From the NCBI RefSeq assembly GCF_009295825.1, contig NZ_WHKF01000002.1, positions 372,001 to 436,000 of the forward strand: DNA of 64,000 nucleotides. The letters are read 5' to 3'. The translations under genes were made by a program, and so were the position numbers. This document shows positions 1 to 8,038 of this stretch, piece after piece. The notes below the pieces were generated by a model. It was not told the DNA's origin and made no database searches. It saw only the letters and a program-made list of their open reading frames with translations. Origin of the DNA: Marinifilum sp. N1E240 (GTDB lineage Bacteria; Bacteroidota; Bacteroidia; Bacteroidales; Marinifilaceae). Positions within the stretch are counted from its first letter, which is position 1, and each line of letters begins with the position of its first letter.

Positions 1-683
1 ATATTAAAACCTACATAAAAATCTTCAACAAAATATGCTTTAGCATCAAATGCTTGTTCGTACCACTCTTTTGCTTCGATCAAATTGGGTACTTTATAAA
101 TTGTTGTTCTTAAGCCAAGGAATTCTTTTTTCATTTGTTTGGTTTTTTTGATCAATTTAAAAGAATCAAAATATTTTTGCATTTCGGCATTGTTATCTTT
201 AGCCGTTTCAGTAATGGTTTGTATCATATACATATCATAACCAATAAGAAACATACGTGCCGTTATAATAGCATAGCCATTTCCATAGTCAATTTTAATT
301 TCTTTACCGGGATACTTTTCATAGAAAACATCTTTTTCAGATATAAGTTTTCCATTTACATTTGTTACAGCTCCATGAATTGCTTCCTTATAAAAGGTTG
401 GAAGGTTAGCAGTATCTTTATAACTTTCGTATTCTTTAGGATAAAGGGTATGATTGGACAGATATAAGAGTGTTGATTTATTGGTCTCCTTCGAATAATC
501 AAGAATCTGCATTTTTATGAGCAATTGCCCAATTTCTGAAGGAATGGTTTTATTACTTGCCTTCGGTTGCGAAGGAAATTCAATGCTATAACCTTGTTCA
601 GGTATTTGTAATTGATACCATTCATTTTGAGAAAATCCGCATAATGGAATAAGTAGTAAGAGAGTAATAAGAACTTTTTTCAT
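1..683 (-). CDS. Secreted protein fused in frame to a VOC (glyoxalase-like) domain, partial
   Basis: The frame opens at ATG 683 and runs with no stop to the left window edge (227 codons), so the C-terminus is missing. Residues 1-19 are a clear signal peptide ending in GFSQ. Residues 20-183 are an exported domain I do not recognise; it begins with a GYSIEFPSQP-like segment seen in small secreted Bacteroidota proteins. At Met184 (codon 134-132) the sequence changes to MKKEFLGLRTTIYKVPN followed by EAKEWYEQAF, which looks like the native N-terminus of a cytosolic glyoxalase/bleomycin-resistance (VOC) protein. I checked codon by codon that no stop separates the halves. This is either a real fusion or two adjacent genes that lost the separating stop. 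The VOC assignment rests on about 44 residues. Confidence 0.7.
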   Translation of the reverse strand, partial: MKKVLITLLLLIPLCGFSQNEWYQLQIPEQGYSIEFPSQPKASNKTIPSEIGQLLIKMQILDYSKETNKSTLLYLSNHTLYPKEYESYKDTANLPTFYKEAIHGAVTNVNGKLISEKDVFYEKYPGKEIKIDYGNGYAIITARMFLIGYDMYMIQTITETAKDNNAEMQKYFDSFKLIKKTKQMKKEFLGLRTTIYKVPNLIEAKEWYEQAFDAKAYFVEDFYVGFN

Positions 684-768
684 TGATTTAGCCATGTGTA
701 TTGGTAATTTAATCTATCACATTTAAGATAAATAAATGAGTTAAGAATAGCTATTATTTGCATCAATA

Positions 769-805
769 ATTCTAAAAAAAAGAGGCTATCATATTGATAA
801 CCTCT
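769..805 (-). terminator. Rho-independent terminator of acs
   Basis: On the minus strand an 11-bp stem (781-791 with 795-805, one G-T pair) with a 3-nt loop is followed by a run of T residues. It lies directly after the acs stop codon. Confidence 0.85.
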
Positions 806-811
806 AATTAT

Positions 812-2725
812 TTATTCCTTTACCTCTTCCAGTGCTCCGTTTATTATTTCTTCAACTACCGAAGTATCTAATAAAGTGGAAATATCTCCAAAGTTGGAGT
901 AATCGCCTTGAGCGATTTTACGTAGAATTCTACGCATGATTTTGCCCGACCTGGTTTTAGGTAATCCTCTTACCAATAGTATTTTATCAGGCTTGGCAAT
1001 TGGTCCGATTATTTTTGTAACACCTTTACGGATACTTGTTTTGATACCTTCCTCGCCGCCAGTCGATAATTCTCCACACACCACAAAAGCATATATTCCT
1101 TGCCCTTTAATATCATGTGGATATCCTACAACGGCTGATTCATTCACCAATGGGTGCTCATTTATGGCATTTTCAACTTCCGCAGTTCCCATTCTGTGTC
1201 CAGATACGTTGATGACATCGTCAACCCGACCAAGAATTCGATAGTAACCATCTTCGTCTCTTTTTACGCCATCTCCCGAGAAATAAAGCTTGTCGAATGT
1301 ACTGAAATAAGTTTTTTTTAACCTTTCATGATCTCCCCAAATGGTGCGTAACATTCCAGGCCACGGATATTTTATACAAAGATTTCCTTCTACACTCTTG
1401 CCCGATAGTTCCTTTCCATCTCCATCCACTATTATGGGTTGAATTCCCGGTTGTGGTAGTGTTGCAAATCCTGGTTTGGTTGGAATAATTCCTGCAATTG
1501 GACTAATGGAAATACCACCAGTTTCGGTCTGCCACCAGGTATCAACAATAGGACAACGATTTTTCCCAATATGATCGTGATACCAGTGCCACGCCTCTTC
1601 GTTAATGGGTTCACCAACGGTTCCTAAAACTTTTAAAGTGCTTAAATCTTTGTTCTCAACATATTCTTGTCCCATTGAAATCAGAGAGCGAATAGCGGTA
1701 GGAGCAGTGTAAAATTGAGCAACTCCATATTTATTGACGATATCCCAATATCTTCCTGCATCAGGGTAGGTTGGAATTCCTTCGAACATCATAGTTGTTG
1801 CTCCATTTAGTAAGGGACCATAAACGATATAGGAGTGCCCAGTAATCCAGCCAATGTCAGCAGAACAGAAATAGACATCGCCATCGCTATACTGGAATAC
1901 ATTTTTGAACGTATAAGCTGAATAAACCATATAACCGCCACAAGTATGAACGATACCTTTGGGTTTATCGGTTGAACCGGATGTATAAAGAATAAACAAT
2001 GTATCTTCAGCATCCATTAGTTCGGCTTTATTTTTTTCTTCTGCATTAGCCATGCATTCGTGCCACCACAAATCTCTATTTTCTTTAAATGTAATTTCGG
2101 ATTTGGTTCGTTTAACCAGAATTACTTTCTCTACGGATGGACTGTTCTCAACTGCCTCGTCCACAATATCTTTTATGGGAATAATTTTACTTCCTCGGTA
2201 TCCACCATCGGATGTAATCACCAATTTAGCTTCGGCATCGTTTATTCTATCTGCAAGAGAATTGGCTGAAAACCCTGCAAACACGATAGAATGAATGGCT
2301 CCAATTCTTGCACAAGCCAGCATTGCTATTGCCAATTCAGGAATCATAGGCATATAAATTGCAATGCGATCTCCTTTTTTAATGCCCAAATCAAGCATCA
2401 CATTCGAAAACTTTTGAACTTGATCGAAGAGTTCGTTATAAGTCAAAACTCTATTTTCATCCGAAGGATCGTTTGGTTCCCAGATGATTGCTGGCTGATC
2501 GCCTCTGGTAAAAAGATGTCTTTCAAAAATGTTTTCGGTAATGTTCATTTTCCCATTAACGAACCAATTGATTCTTGGCTCGGAAAAATTCCAGTCCAAT
2601 ACTTTATCCCATTTTTTACGCCAGAAGAAGCTTTCAGCAATTCTACTCCAGAATGCTTCTGGGTTTTCAACACTTTTTTGATACTCATGTATGTATCCTC
2701 CAAGAGTACTAATCTTATCAATCAT
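812..2725 (-). CDS. acs: Acetyl-CoA synthetase (AMP-forming)
   Basis: Activates acetate to acetyl-CoA through acetyl-AMP in the cytosol. The 637 residues match the usual length of the Acs family. Visible hallmarks are the N-terminal ACS domain, the phosphate-binding loop YTSGSTDKPKG (247-257), the adenylate motif DTWWQTETGG (395-404), the hinge region before SGHRMGTAEVE, and the C-terminal KTRSGKIMRR with the acetylatable catalytic lysine at K595. The start ATG 2725 gives a full N-terminus; a TACATTTG -7 box lies just upstream and a strong terminator follows. It appears monocistronic. Propionyl-CoA synthetase is the main alternative, but length and motifs favour acetate. Confidence 0.95.
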   Translation of the reverse strand: MIDKISTLGGYIHEYQKSVENPEAFWSRIAESFFWRKKWDKVLDWNFSEPRINWFVNGKMNITENIFERHLFTRGDQPAIIWEPNDPSDENRVLTYNELFDQVQKFSNVMLDLGIKKGDRIAIYMPMIPELAIAMLACARIGAIHSIVFAGFSANSLADRINDAEAKLVITSDGGYRGSKIIPIKDIVDEAVENSPSVEKVILVKRTKSEITFKENRDLWWHECMANAEEKNKAELMDAEDTLFILYTSGSTDKPKGIVHTCGGYMVYSAYTFKNVFQYSDGDVYFCSADIGWITGHSYIVYGPLLNGATTMMFEGIPTYPDAGRYWDIVNKYGVAQFYTAPTAIRSLISMGQEYVENKDLSTLKVLGTVGEPINEEAWHWYHDHIGKNRCPIVDTWWQTETGGISISPIAGIIPTKPGFATLPQPGIQPIIVDGDGKELSGKSVEGNLCIKYPWPGMLRTIWGDHERLKKTYFSTFDKLYFSGDGVKRDEDGYYRILGRVDDVINVSGHRMGTAEVENAINEHPLVNESAVVGYPHDIKGQGIYAFVVCGELSTGGEEGIKTSIRKGVTKIIGPIAKPDKILLVRGLPKTRSGKIMRRILRKIAQGDYSNFGDISTLLDTSVVEEIINGALEEVKE

Positions 2726-2749
2726 GGTTTATTATTTTGGTTATCAGTT

Positions 2750-2757
2750 CAAATGTA
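2750..2757 (-). promoter_or_regulatory. Bacteroidota -7 box upstream of acs
   Basis: The minus strand reads TACATTTG, a match to the TAnnTTTG consensus, 25 bp upstream of the acs start. No good -33 TTG is visible at the expected distance, so the call rests on the -7 element alone. Confidence 0.4.
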
Positions 2758-2854
2758 AATAACTAAATATATGAAATTCTAGATTGATATTCCAGTTTAC
2801 GAACTTCTTAGAATGGATATAGGAAAAGAATATTTACCTTCATGCCTCAAAAAA

Positions 2855-3091
2855 ATGAATAAAATGACAAATAAAACGAAACTAATGATTGGCTTACTAG
2901 CCGTTTTGGTATTTTCGGTAGGAGGAATTTTACTGATAAATAATTCGGATATTTTAAACTCATGGGAAGCCAATTCAATTTCTCTATTGAAACAATATCT
3001 TAAGGTAATAGGCTTTTTAAGCATTATGGCAATGGTCTATGTACGAATGAGAAATGCGAAGAAAGAGGTGATAGAGGAGCAAGAAGATTGA
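2855..3091 (+). CDS. Small two-helix membrane protein of unknown function
   Basis: From ATG 2855 this encodes 78 residues: a short basic N-terminus, a first hydrophobic helix (LMIGLLAVLVFSVGGILLI), a polar stretch, a second helix around KVIGFLSIMAMVYVRM, and an acidic tail ending EEQED. An in-frame ATG at 2813 would add 14 residues; I prefer 2855 because an A-run precedes it, as is usual for starts in this phylum. It is divergent from acs and is followed at once by a hairpin (3090-3141). I do not recognise a family. It could be a single-gene unit with a structural membrane role; nothing in the neighbours fixes its job. Confidence 0.55.
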   Translation: MNKMTNKTKLMIGLLAVLVFSVGGILLINNSDILNSWEANSISLLKQYLKVIGFLSIMAMVYVRMRNAKKEVIEEQED

Positions 3092-3141
3092 AACAGCAGA
3101 ATTCCTCTGACAAAGGGACTACGGAAAAATTCCGCTGTTTC
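3090..3141 (+). other. Hairpin directly after the small membrane protein gene
   Basis: GAAACAGC (3090-3097) and GAATT (3099-3103) pair with AATTC (3128-3132) and GCTGTTTC (3134-3141), leaving one A-C mismatch. The left arm begins inside the stop codon. No T-tract follows, so it may be a processing or decay barrier and not a classical terminator. Confidence 0.6.
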
Positions 3142-3640
3142 GGTTAACCACTAACCACTACCAATGTAGTACTTTATATTTCCTGTTCGGAACTGTTTAT
3201 TTTATATCATGTGGCGTTTTACAGGAGAATAACGCACATGATTTCGAGTACAATCAATTGCAAGATCGAGTCCTAGATTGAGATTAAGCTTGAGGCAACT
3301 GAATTTACTCTCAGATAATGTATTTAACTGAATTAATATTCTCTTTGGGCAAATCAAATAATAGGGTAGTTAAGCAGTAGCAATTTACGAAATTGTAAGA
3401 GCAAAGTCCAATATATCAGCATGTAATCTTAAGGTTAAAATCAAGAATTAGATTTTTGTTTAAGTAATTCTAATAGAATGATATTTAATTCTGGAGAGAA
3501 TTTAAGAAATTACAAACGAGTCATTCTATTCAGTCTGGTAATTCCATGTATTTTAAAGTATTAATAGCTTGATCGTGAATTGGGAAAATTAATATTTACT
3601 AAAGTTATGTCTTTTGTATCTTACAAAAAGAAGTAAATAG
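3142..3640. other. Gene-free stretch with a second hairpin
   Basis: No convincing reading frame on either strand. The only structure I see is an inverted repeat at 3210-3242: CATGTGGCGTT pairs with AACGCACATG with a single bulged G and a 12-nt loop. The rest is plain AT-rich sequence up to the promoter at 3641. Confidence 0.5.
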
Positions 3641-3685
3641 TTGTCAAAAAGTAAAATAAACTTTACATTTGTTTTGTGCACAAAA
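3641..3685 (+). promoter_or_regulatory. Promoter with overlapping palindromic operator candidate
   Basis: TTG at 3641-3643 and TACATTTG at 3664-3671 are separated by 20 bp, matching the Bacteroidota -33/-7 arrangement. Directly downstream, at the expected transcription start, lies the perfect 14-bp palindrome TTTTGTGCACAAAA (3672-3685). The Xre-type regulator two genes on is the obvious candidate ligand of this site (inference). Confidence 0.7.
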
Positions 3686-3717
3686 TAATATCAAAGTTTA
3701 ACTTATAAATTGACAGA

Positions 3718-4191
3718 ATGAGAACCTATTTCCCATATTATTTTAAAAGGATTGGAATCCTATTTGTATTTATTGCGTTTATCTTGTCCTTTATTGGCGG
3801 TATTGATGATTTTAATAGAGGCTGGTTAAGTGCTGATAAAGATCTACCTATTAATAGTATTGATAATCCTGAATTGGATAGTATTTTAAAGTATACACCC
3901 TATTTTACCAAAGAAGAAGCAAAGCCTTGGGTTAATGGTGGTCTTATATTATCTCTACTTGGTTTTACATTGTACTTGTTTTCAAAAGAGAAAGTTGAAG
4001 ACGAATTTTATCAACAATTGAGGTATAAATCTTTGACTCAAGCCTTATTTTTCACATGGATTTTTATCGGATTGGTGTACTGGCTTGGTCCCGAGTATGA
4101 GTTCGAAGATTTTTATATTTTGCAATTACATCTTCTATTTTTTACAGTAATTTATGCCTATAATAGAAAGTGGAAGTTTGGAACTGAATAA
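3718..4191 (+). CDS. Membrane protein of unknown function, cotranscribed with an Xre regulator
   Basis: 157 residues with about four hydrophobic segments (near 10-28, 65-82, 108-126 and 130-147) separated by short charged loops. The first loop after helix 1 is long and polar (residues 30-62). I do not recognise the family. The gene follows a good promoter by 32 bp and is separated by only 18 bp from the small HTH gene downstream. Pairs of a small multi-helix membrane protein and a short Xre-like repressor are common in bacteria; in such pairs the regulator usually controls its own operon. The function of the membrane partner is unknown. Confidence 0.75.
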   Translation: MRTYFPYYFKRIGILFVFIAFILSFIGGIDDFNRGWLSADKDLPINSIDNPELDSILKYTPYFTKEEAKPWVNGGLILSLLGFTLYLFSKEKVEDEFYQQLRYKSLTQALFFTWIFIGLVYWLGPEYEFEDFYILQLHLLFFTVIYAYNRKWKFGTE

Positions 4192-4209
4192 GTATTAAAA
4201 AGGAGAGCT

Positions 4210-4410
4210 GTGAAAAATACAATAAAAGTAGAAAGAGCCAAAAAGGATGTTACTCAAGCAGGATTGGCTGAACAATTGGGTGTTTCCAGACAAACGGTAA
4301 ATGCTATTGAGAAAGGAAAGTTTGTACCATCAACAGTATTAGCGCTTAAAATGGCTCAGTTTTTTGAATGTAAGGTGGAAGATGTATTCATTTTAGAGGA
4401 TGAGGATTAA
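4210..4410 (+). CDS. Small Xre-family HTH transcriptional regulator
   Basis: 66 residues that are almost entirely one helix-turn-helix domain: KKDVTQAGLAEQLGVSRQTVNAIEKGKFVPS is the classic Cro/CI fold with the recognition helix at SRQTVNAIEKG. The start is GTG at 4210, set by an unusually clear Shine-Dalgarno AAGGAG five bases upstream, rare for this phylum. Such short proteins bind DNA as dimers and typically repress their own operon. The perfect palindrome at 3672-3685 on the operon promoter is a likely target. The C-terminus (CKVEDVFILEDED) is acidic and short, with no ligand-binding domain. Confidence 0.88.
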   Translation: MKNTIKVERAKKDVTQAGLAEQLGVSRQTVNAIEKGKFVPSTVLALKMAQFFECKVEDVFILEDED

Positions 4411-4555
4411 GGGAAAACTGCACATGGCAATTAAACCATAATATCATCCTTGGTAAGAGGTGGGTGTCTTCGGTGTTCCTTCGCTGTTCCTGTACTATGC
4501 AATAAATGATAATTATTGTACATAAAATACATCTTTAATTGACTAATATATGATA

Positions 4556-4600
4556 AAAAAACCTGACAGGTAATAGATGCCCGTCAGGTTTATTTTTTTT
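4556..4600 (-). terminator. Bidirectional terminator
   Basis: AACCTGAC (4560-4567) pairs with GTCAGGTT (4583-4590); T-runs follow on both strands. It sits just past the stop of the minus-strand flavoprotein at 4611 and can also stop transcription from the plus strand. Confidence 0.85.
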
Positions 4601-4610
4601 GATAATATTC

Positions 4611-7094
4611 TTAGATAAACAAATTCAAGTTTGATTGTTCAGCTTCGGAAAGATAGGTGGCAACTCCTCCAATTTGAACGCCATCTAATAATTCCTCTGC
4701 GGCAACGCCCATCACATCCATAGACATTTGACAAGCAATCATTTCAACGCCATTTTCCATAGCAGTTTGCAACATGTCTTCCAAAGAATCCACTTTTTTA
4801 GAAAGCATACGCTTCTTCATCATCTTCGATCCCAAGCCCATCATATTCATTTTCGATAGTTTCAAATCGCCGGCATCATCAGCCATCATTTTACCAAACA
4901 TTTTGCCCATAAAATCTTTCTGAACCTTAGGCTTGTTTGATTTTTTGATGATGTTTAATCCCCAAAAGGTAAAGAATAAGGTAACCTTGTTTCCGGTTGC
5001 AGCGGCACCGTTTGCAATAACCAAGGATGCCAATGCTTTATCCAACTCATCAGAGAAAACAACCATGGTTTTGTTTTTTGGCATATCAACAAATCCGGAT
5101 GTAGCTCTTTTTTCTACTTTCTGCTTTTCGATTATGGCAGAATAAATTCCCTTATCTGATTCAGTAGATATTAATTTGTTTCCTGTCATTTTACACCAGG
5201 CTTCGGCATCTTTTACAAATCCGGCATCGGTTACCTTTTGGTGTAAACGTTGACCATTTTCAAGCTTGTCCATTTCCTTTTTCAATTTGATAATTGGTCC
5301 GGGACATTGCAAGCCACACGCGTCAACTTCAATCGTTTTTAAATTAGATTTAATTTCTTCTTTGTTTGACTTTGGTTTTCCGCGATAGATGTGTCCGTCT
5401 CTGGCAATATAACTTGATTCGAAAATATCTTCGTTACTTTGCTTGCAAGTTGCATGCTCGTAGGTTTTATATCCACCACTTAAATTGTAAACATTCGAGA
5501 ATCCTTTTTGCATTAAGATTCTGGCGGCAAAATAACCACGTAAACCAACTCCACAGTAGATAATAATTTTCTTATCCTTAGGGATTTCATCCAGTCGGTT
5601 ACGAATTTGATCAACCTCTATATTTACAGCTCCTTCAATGTTTCCAAGTTCAAATTCATCCGGAGTTCTTACATCCAAAATAAAATTATTTGGCGCATGC
5701 AGTTGGTGAAGCTCATCCCAGTGAATGATGTTCACCAATCCTTCTATAATGTTTCCTGCAGTAAATCCTGCTTGATTAACCGGATCTTTGGCGGAAGAGT
5801 AGGGAGGAGCATAGGCATGTTCAATTTCCTGAAGATCGTAAATGGTACCACCTTTTTGCAGAACCGTAGCAATCATATCGGTACGTTTGTCTACACCGTT
5901 GTAACCAATTATTTGGGCACCATATAATTTGCCATGCTCCGGATCGAACATGATTTTAATGGTTGTTGGTAAGGCTCCAGGATAATAACCCGCATGCTCG
6001 CCACCATGTGTAATATTCGAAACGTAAGAAATTCCCTCTTTTTTCAATACTTTCTCAGCCAATCCTGTTGATCCAACTGTTAAATCGAAAACTTTGGCAA
6101 TAGCAGTGGCAATAGCGCCTTTGTATGTGTGTTTGTGTCCTAATACTAAGTTGTTAGCTAGTAGTCTGCCTTGTTTGTTTGCCGGACCAGCTAAATAGGC
6201 ATTGGTATACTTTCCTGTGATAGGATGAGGAAAAGCAATGGCATCTCCTAAAGCATAAACATGTTCATCGCTTGTTTGCAGATATTCATTTACTTTAATT
6301 CCACCATTTGGAGCCAAATCTATTCCAGCTTCTTTTATCAATTTCGTTTCCGGACGAACACCAATAGATAAAATCACCATATCGGCTTCCACCTTACGAC
6401 CCGATTGCAAATGTACATTCAAATAATCGCCTTCACGTTTGAATTCACTTACACCATCTTTCAAATAAAACTCAACATTTTTGGTTTTAAGATGCTGGTG
6501 AACTTCAGCGGCCATTTCGTAGTCTAATGGAGTCATTACTTGTTCAGCCATTTCAACGATGGTCACCATCATACCTAAATGATGAAGGTTTTCTGCCATT
6601 TCCAAGCCAATAAATCCTGCACCAACAACTACAGCTTTTTGCGGTTGTTTTTCATCGTAATAACTTTTGATTTTATCGGTATCTTTTACATTTCGAACCG
6701 TAAAAATCGCTTCGTCGTTAATACCAGGGATTGGCGGTTTTATTGGTTCTGCGCCAGGAGATACTACCAACTTGTCATAAGATTCAATGTAAGTGGTATT
6801 GTTGATTAAATCAGCAACTTCAACCGTTTTATCCGCTTTGTTAATCTTAAGAACTTCATTCTTGATACGAACATCAACATTCAAGCGTTTGTTAAAACTT
6901 TCGGGAGTTTGAAGTAGTAAATTCTCTCTTTCAGTAATTACACCACCAACGTAATAAGGAAGTCCGCAATTCGCATAAGAAATGTGTTCACCACGTTCAA
7001 ACATGATAATTTCTGCCGATTCATCCATTCTTCGTAATCGGGCAGCTGTAGTTGCTCCTCCGGCTACGCCGCCTATAATCAAGTACTTTGCCAT
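4611..7094 (-). CDS. Four-domain sulfur-transfer flavoprotein: CoA-disulfide reductase/rhodanese/TusA/DsrE-like fusion
   Basis: 827 residues. Residues 1-310 form an FAD/NAD(P)H disulfide-reductase fold: GGVAGGATTAARLRR binds FAD, and C43 in SYANCGLPYY is the single redox cysteine of CoA-disulfide/NADH persulfide reductases. About 330-440 is the dimerisation domain. About 455-555 is a rhodanese domain with active C514 (YCGVGLRG). About 585-660 is a TusA-like domain with CGLQCPGP (C593, C597). The last 140 residues are DsrE-like, with a Met-rich insertion. The enzyme probably reduces CoA-persulfide or polysulfide and passes sulfane sulfur between its own domains. It is monocistronic, with a -7 box upstream and a terminator behind. 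The exact substrate cannot be read from sequence. Confidence 0.9.
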   Translation of the reverse strand: MAKYLIIGGVAGGATTAARLRRMDESAEIIMFERGEHISYANCGLPYYVGGVITERENLLLQTPESFNKRLNVDVRIKNEVLKINKADKTVEVADLINNTTYIESYDKLVVSPGAEPIKPPIPGINDEAIFTVRNVKDTDKIKSYYDEKQPQKAVVVGAGFIGLEMAENLHHLGMMVTIVEMAEQVMTPLDYEMAAEVHQHLKTKNVEFYLKDGVSEFKREGDYLNVHLQSGRKVEADMVILSIGVRPETKLIKEAGIDLAPNGGIKVNEYLQTSDEHVYALGDAIAFPHPITGKYTNAYLAGPANKQGRLLANNLVLGHKHTYKGAIATAIAKVFDLTVGSTGLAEKVLKKEGISYVSNITHGGEHAGYYPGALPTTIKIMFDPEHGKLYGAQIIGYNGVDKRTDMIATVLQKGGTIYDLQEIEHAYAPPYSSAKDPVNQAGFTAGNIIEGLVNIIHWDELHQLHAPNNFILDVRTPDEFELGNIEGAVNIEVDQIRNRLDEIPKDKKIIIYCGVGLRGYFAARILMQKGFSNVYNLSGGYKTYEHATCKQSNEDIFESSYIARDGHIYRGKPKSNKEEIKSNLKTIEVDACGLQCPGPIIKLKKEMDKLENGQRLHQKVTDAGFVKDAEAWCKMTGNKLISTESDKGIYSAIIEKQKVEKRATSGFVDMPKNKTMVVFSDELDKALASLVIANGAAATGNKVTLFFTFWGLNIIKKSNKPKVQKDFMGKMFGKMMADDAGDLKLSKMNMMGLGSKMMKKRMLSKKVDSLEDMLQTAMENGVEMIACQMSMDVMGVAAEELLDGVQIGGVATYLSEAEQSNLNLFI

Positions 7095-7161
7095 TATATT
7101 ATATATTCAAAATTAACAATCTTACAATATGAACATCTAGATATCCATATATGATGAGCTG

Positions 7162-7169
7162 CAAATGTA
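7162..7169 (-). promoter_or_regulatory. -7 box upstream of the sulfur-transfer flavoprotein
   Basis: The minus strand reads TACATTTG, the same -7 octamer seen upstream of acs and at 3664. It is 68 bp from the start codon. A matching -33 TTG is not obvious. Confidence 0.4.
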
Positions 7170-7212
7170 AACTTTCTATCTAAATGAGATTGTTAAATTG
7201 GAATAAATAAAA

Positions 7213-7366
7213 TGTGTTATAAAACACAAGTAATCGATTGCGATGCTTATGTGTTAGTAAATATGGGCGTTTCGGGGTTTTGTGTATTTTGGCATAAGAC
7301 GTAAGGGTGAGAATAATCTCAATAATGTAAATGTTTGGTTAAACAATAATTCGAATGTGAATTATT
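7213..7366. promoter_or_regulatory. Two inverted repeats in the divergent flavoprotein-fetA intergenic region
   Basis: The 344-bp divergent region 7095-7438 has no gene. It holds TGTGTT-N4-AACACA at 7213-7228 and AATAATTC-N6-GAATTATT at 7345-7366, both perfect. The second lies about 70 bp upstream of the fetA-like start and is the better operator candidate for that gene. No known consensus is recognised. Confidence 0.45.
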
Positions 7367-7438
7367 CTGACTGAATAAAGGATCTTTTTATTATTCCTAA
7401 ACGAATTATTATTTTCTTTATAGTGTAAATATATATTC

Positions 7439-8029
7439 ATGATAAGATTTGACAATATAAGCTTAAAATTTCCGGAACAGATTATTTGTGAGAACCTTAG
7501 TTTTAAAGTTAAGGAAGGGGAAATGGTTGGTTTAAGTGCGCCATCTGGTAAGGGAAAAACCAGTTTGTTGAAATTGATGATGGGTATTTTAGTTCCTGAT
7601 GCTGGTAAAATTTTAGTCAATAATATTGAAGTCAACCCAAGTTCGATTGATGAAATACGCAAACAAATTATATGGCTACCACAGAATGTGAATTTGCCAA
7701 TAGAATCAGGACAGGAATTGGTTGAACTTTTGGAATTGGACGAAGAAGGCATCAAAAATTACCATTCCTTTTTAAAGTTTTTGGGTATCGATAACAATGG
7801 AAAGCTTTTTAATAAAATGAGTGGTGGACAAAGGCAGAGAATGATTGTGGCAGCATGTTTAAGCATGAACAAACCAATTCTTGTTCTGGATGAACCGGTT
7901 TCTGCTCTCGATGATGACTCTATAGATCTTTTTATAGAATTGATTCAATCCTTAAAAAACAAAACCATCATCTCCACTTCGCACAATCAAAAGTGGTTGA
8001 ACCATTGTTCTCAAATAATAGAATTATAA
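7439..8029 (+). CDS. fetA: ABC transporter ATP-binding protein, FetA-like
   Basis: 196 residues, a compact ABC ATPase. Walker A is SAPSGKGKTSLLK (about 36-48), the Q-loop is IIWLPQNV, the signature is MSGGQRQRM, and Walker B is ILVLDEPVSALDD, followed by the switch histidine in TSHNQ. The partner permease starts 9 bp after its stop and is UPF0014/FetB-like, so the pair matches FetAB, which in E. coli is linked to iron export and resistance to oxidative stress. The short length (about 200 residues) is typical for FetA. Substrate is inferred from family only. Confidence 0.85.
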   Translation: MIRFDNISLKFPEQIICENLSFKVKEGEMVGLSAPSGKGKTSLLKLMMGILVPDAGKILVNNIEVNPSSIDEIRKQIIWLPQNVNLPIESGQELVELLELDEEGIKNYHSFLKFLGIDNNGKLFNKMSGGQRQRMIVAACLSMNKPILVLDEPVSALDDDSIDLFIELIQSLKNKTIISTSHNQKWLNHCSQIIEL

Positions 8030-8038
8030 TCTACCATC

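Noticed and set aside
936-1244. Plus-strand ORF inside acs
   Set aside because: Shadow of acs; no start context, domain or codon bias. The same applies to the other ORFs lying antisense to clear genes, such as 2291-2758, 14428-14640 and 40058-40399.
7339-7755. Minus-strand ORF over the fetA start
   Set aside because: Antisense to the strongly supported ABC ATPase and its leader; the peptide is low-complexity with no motif.
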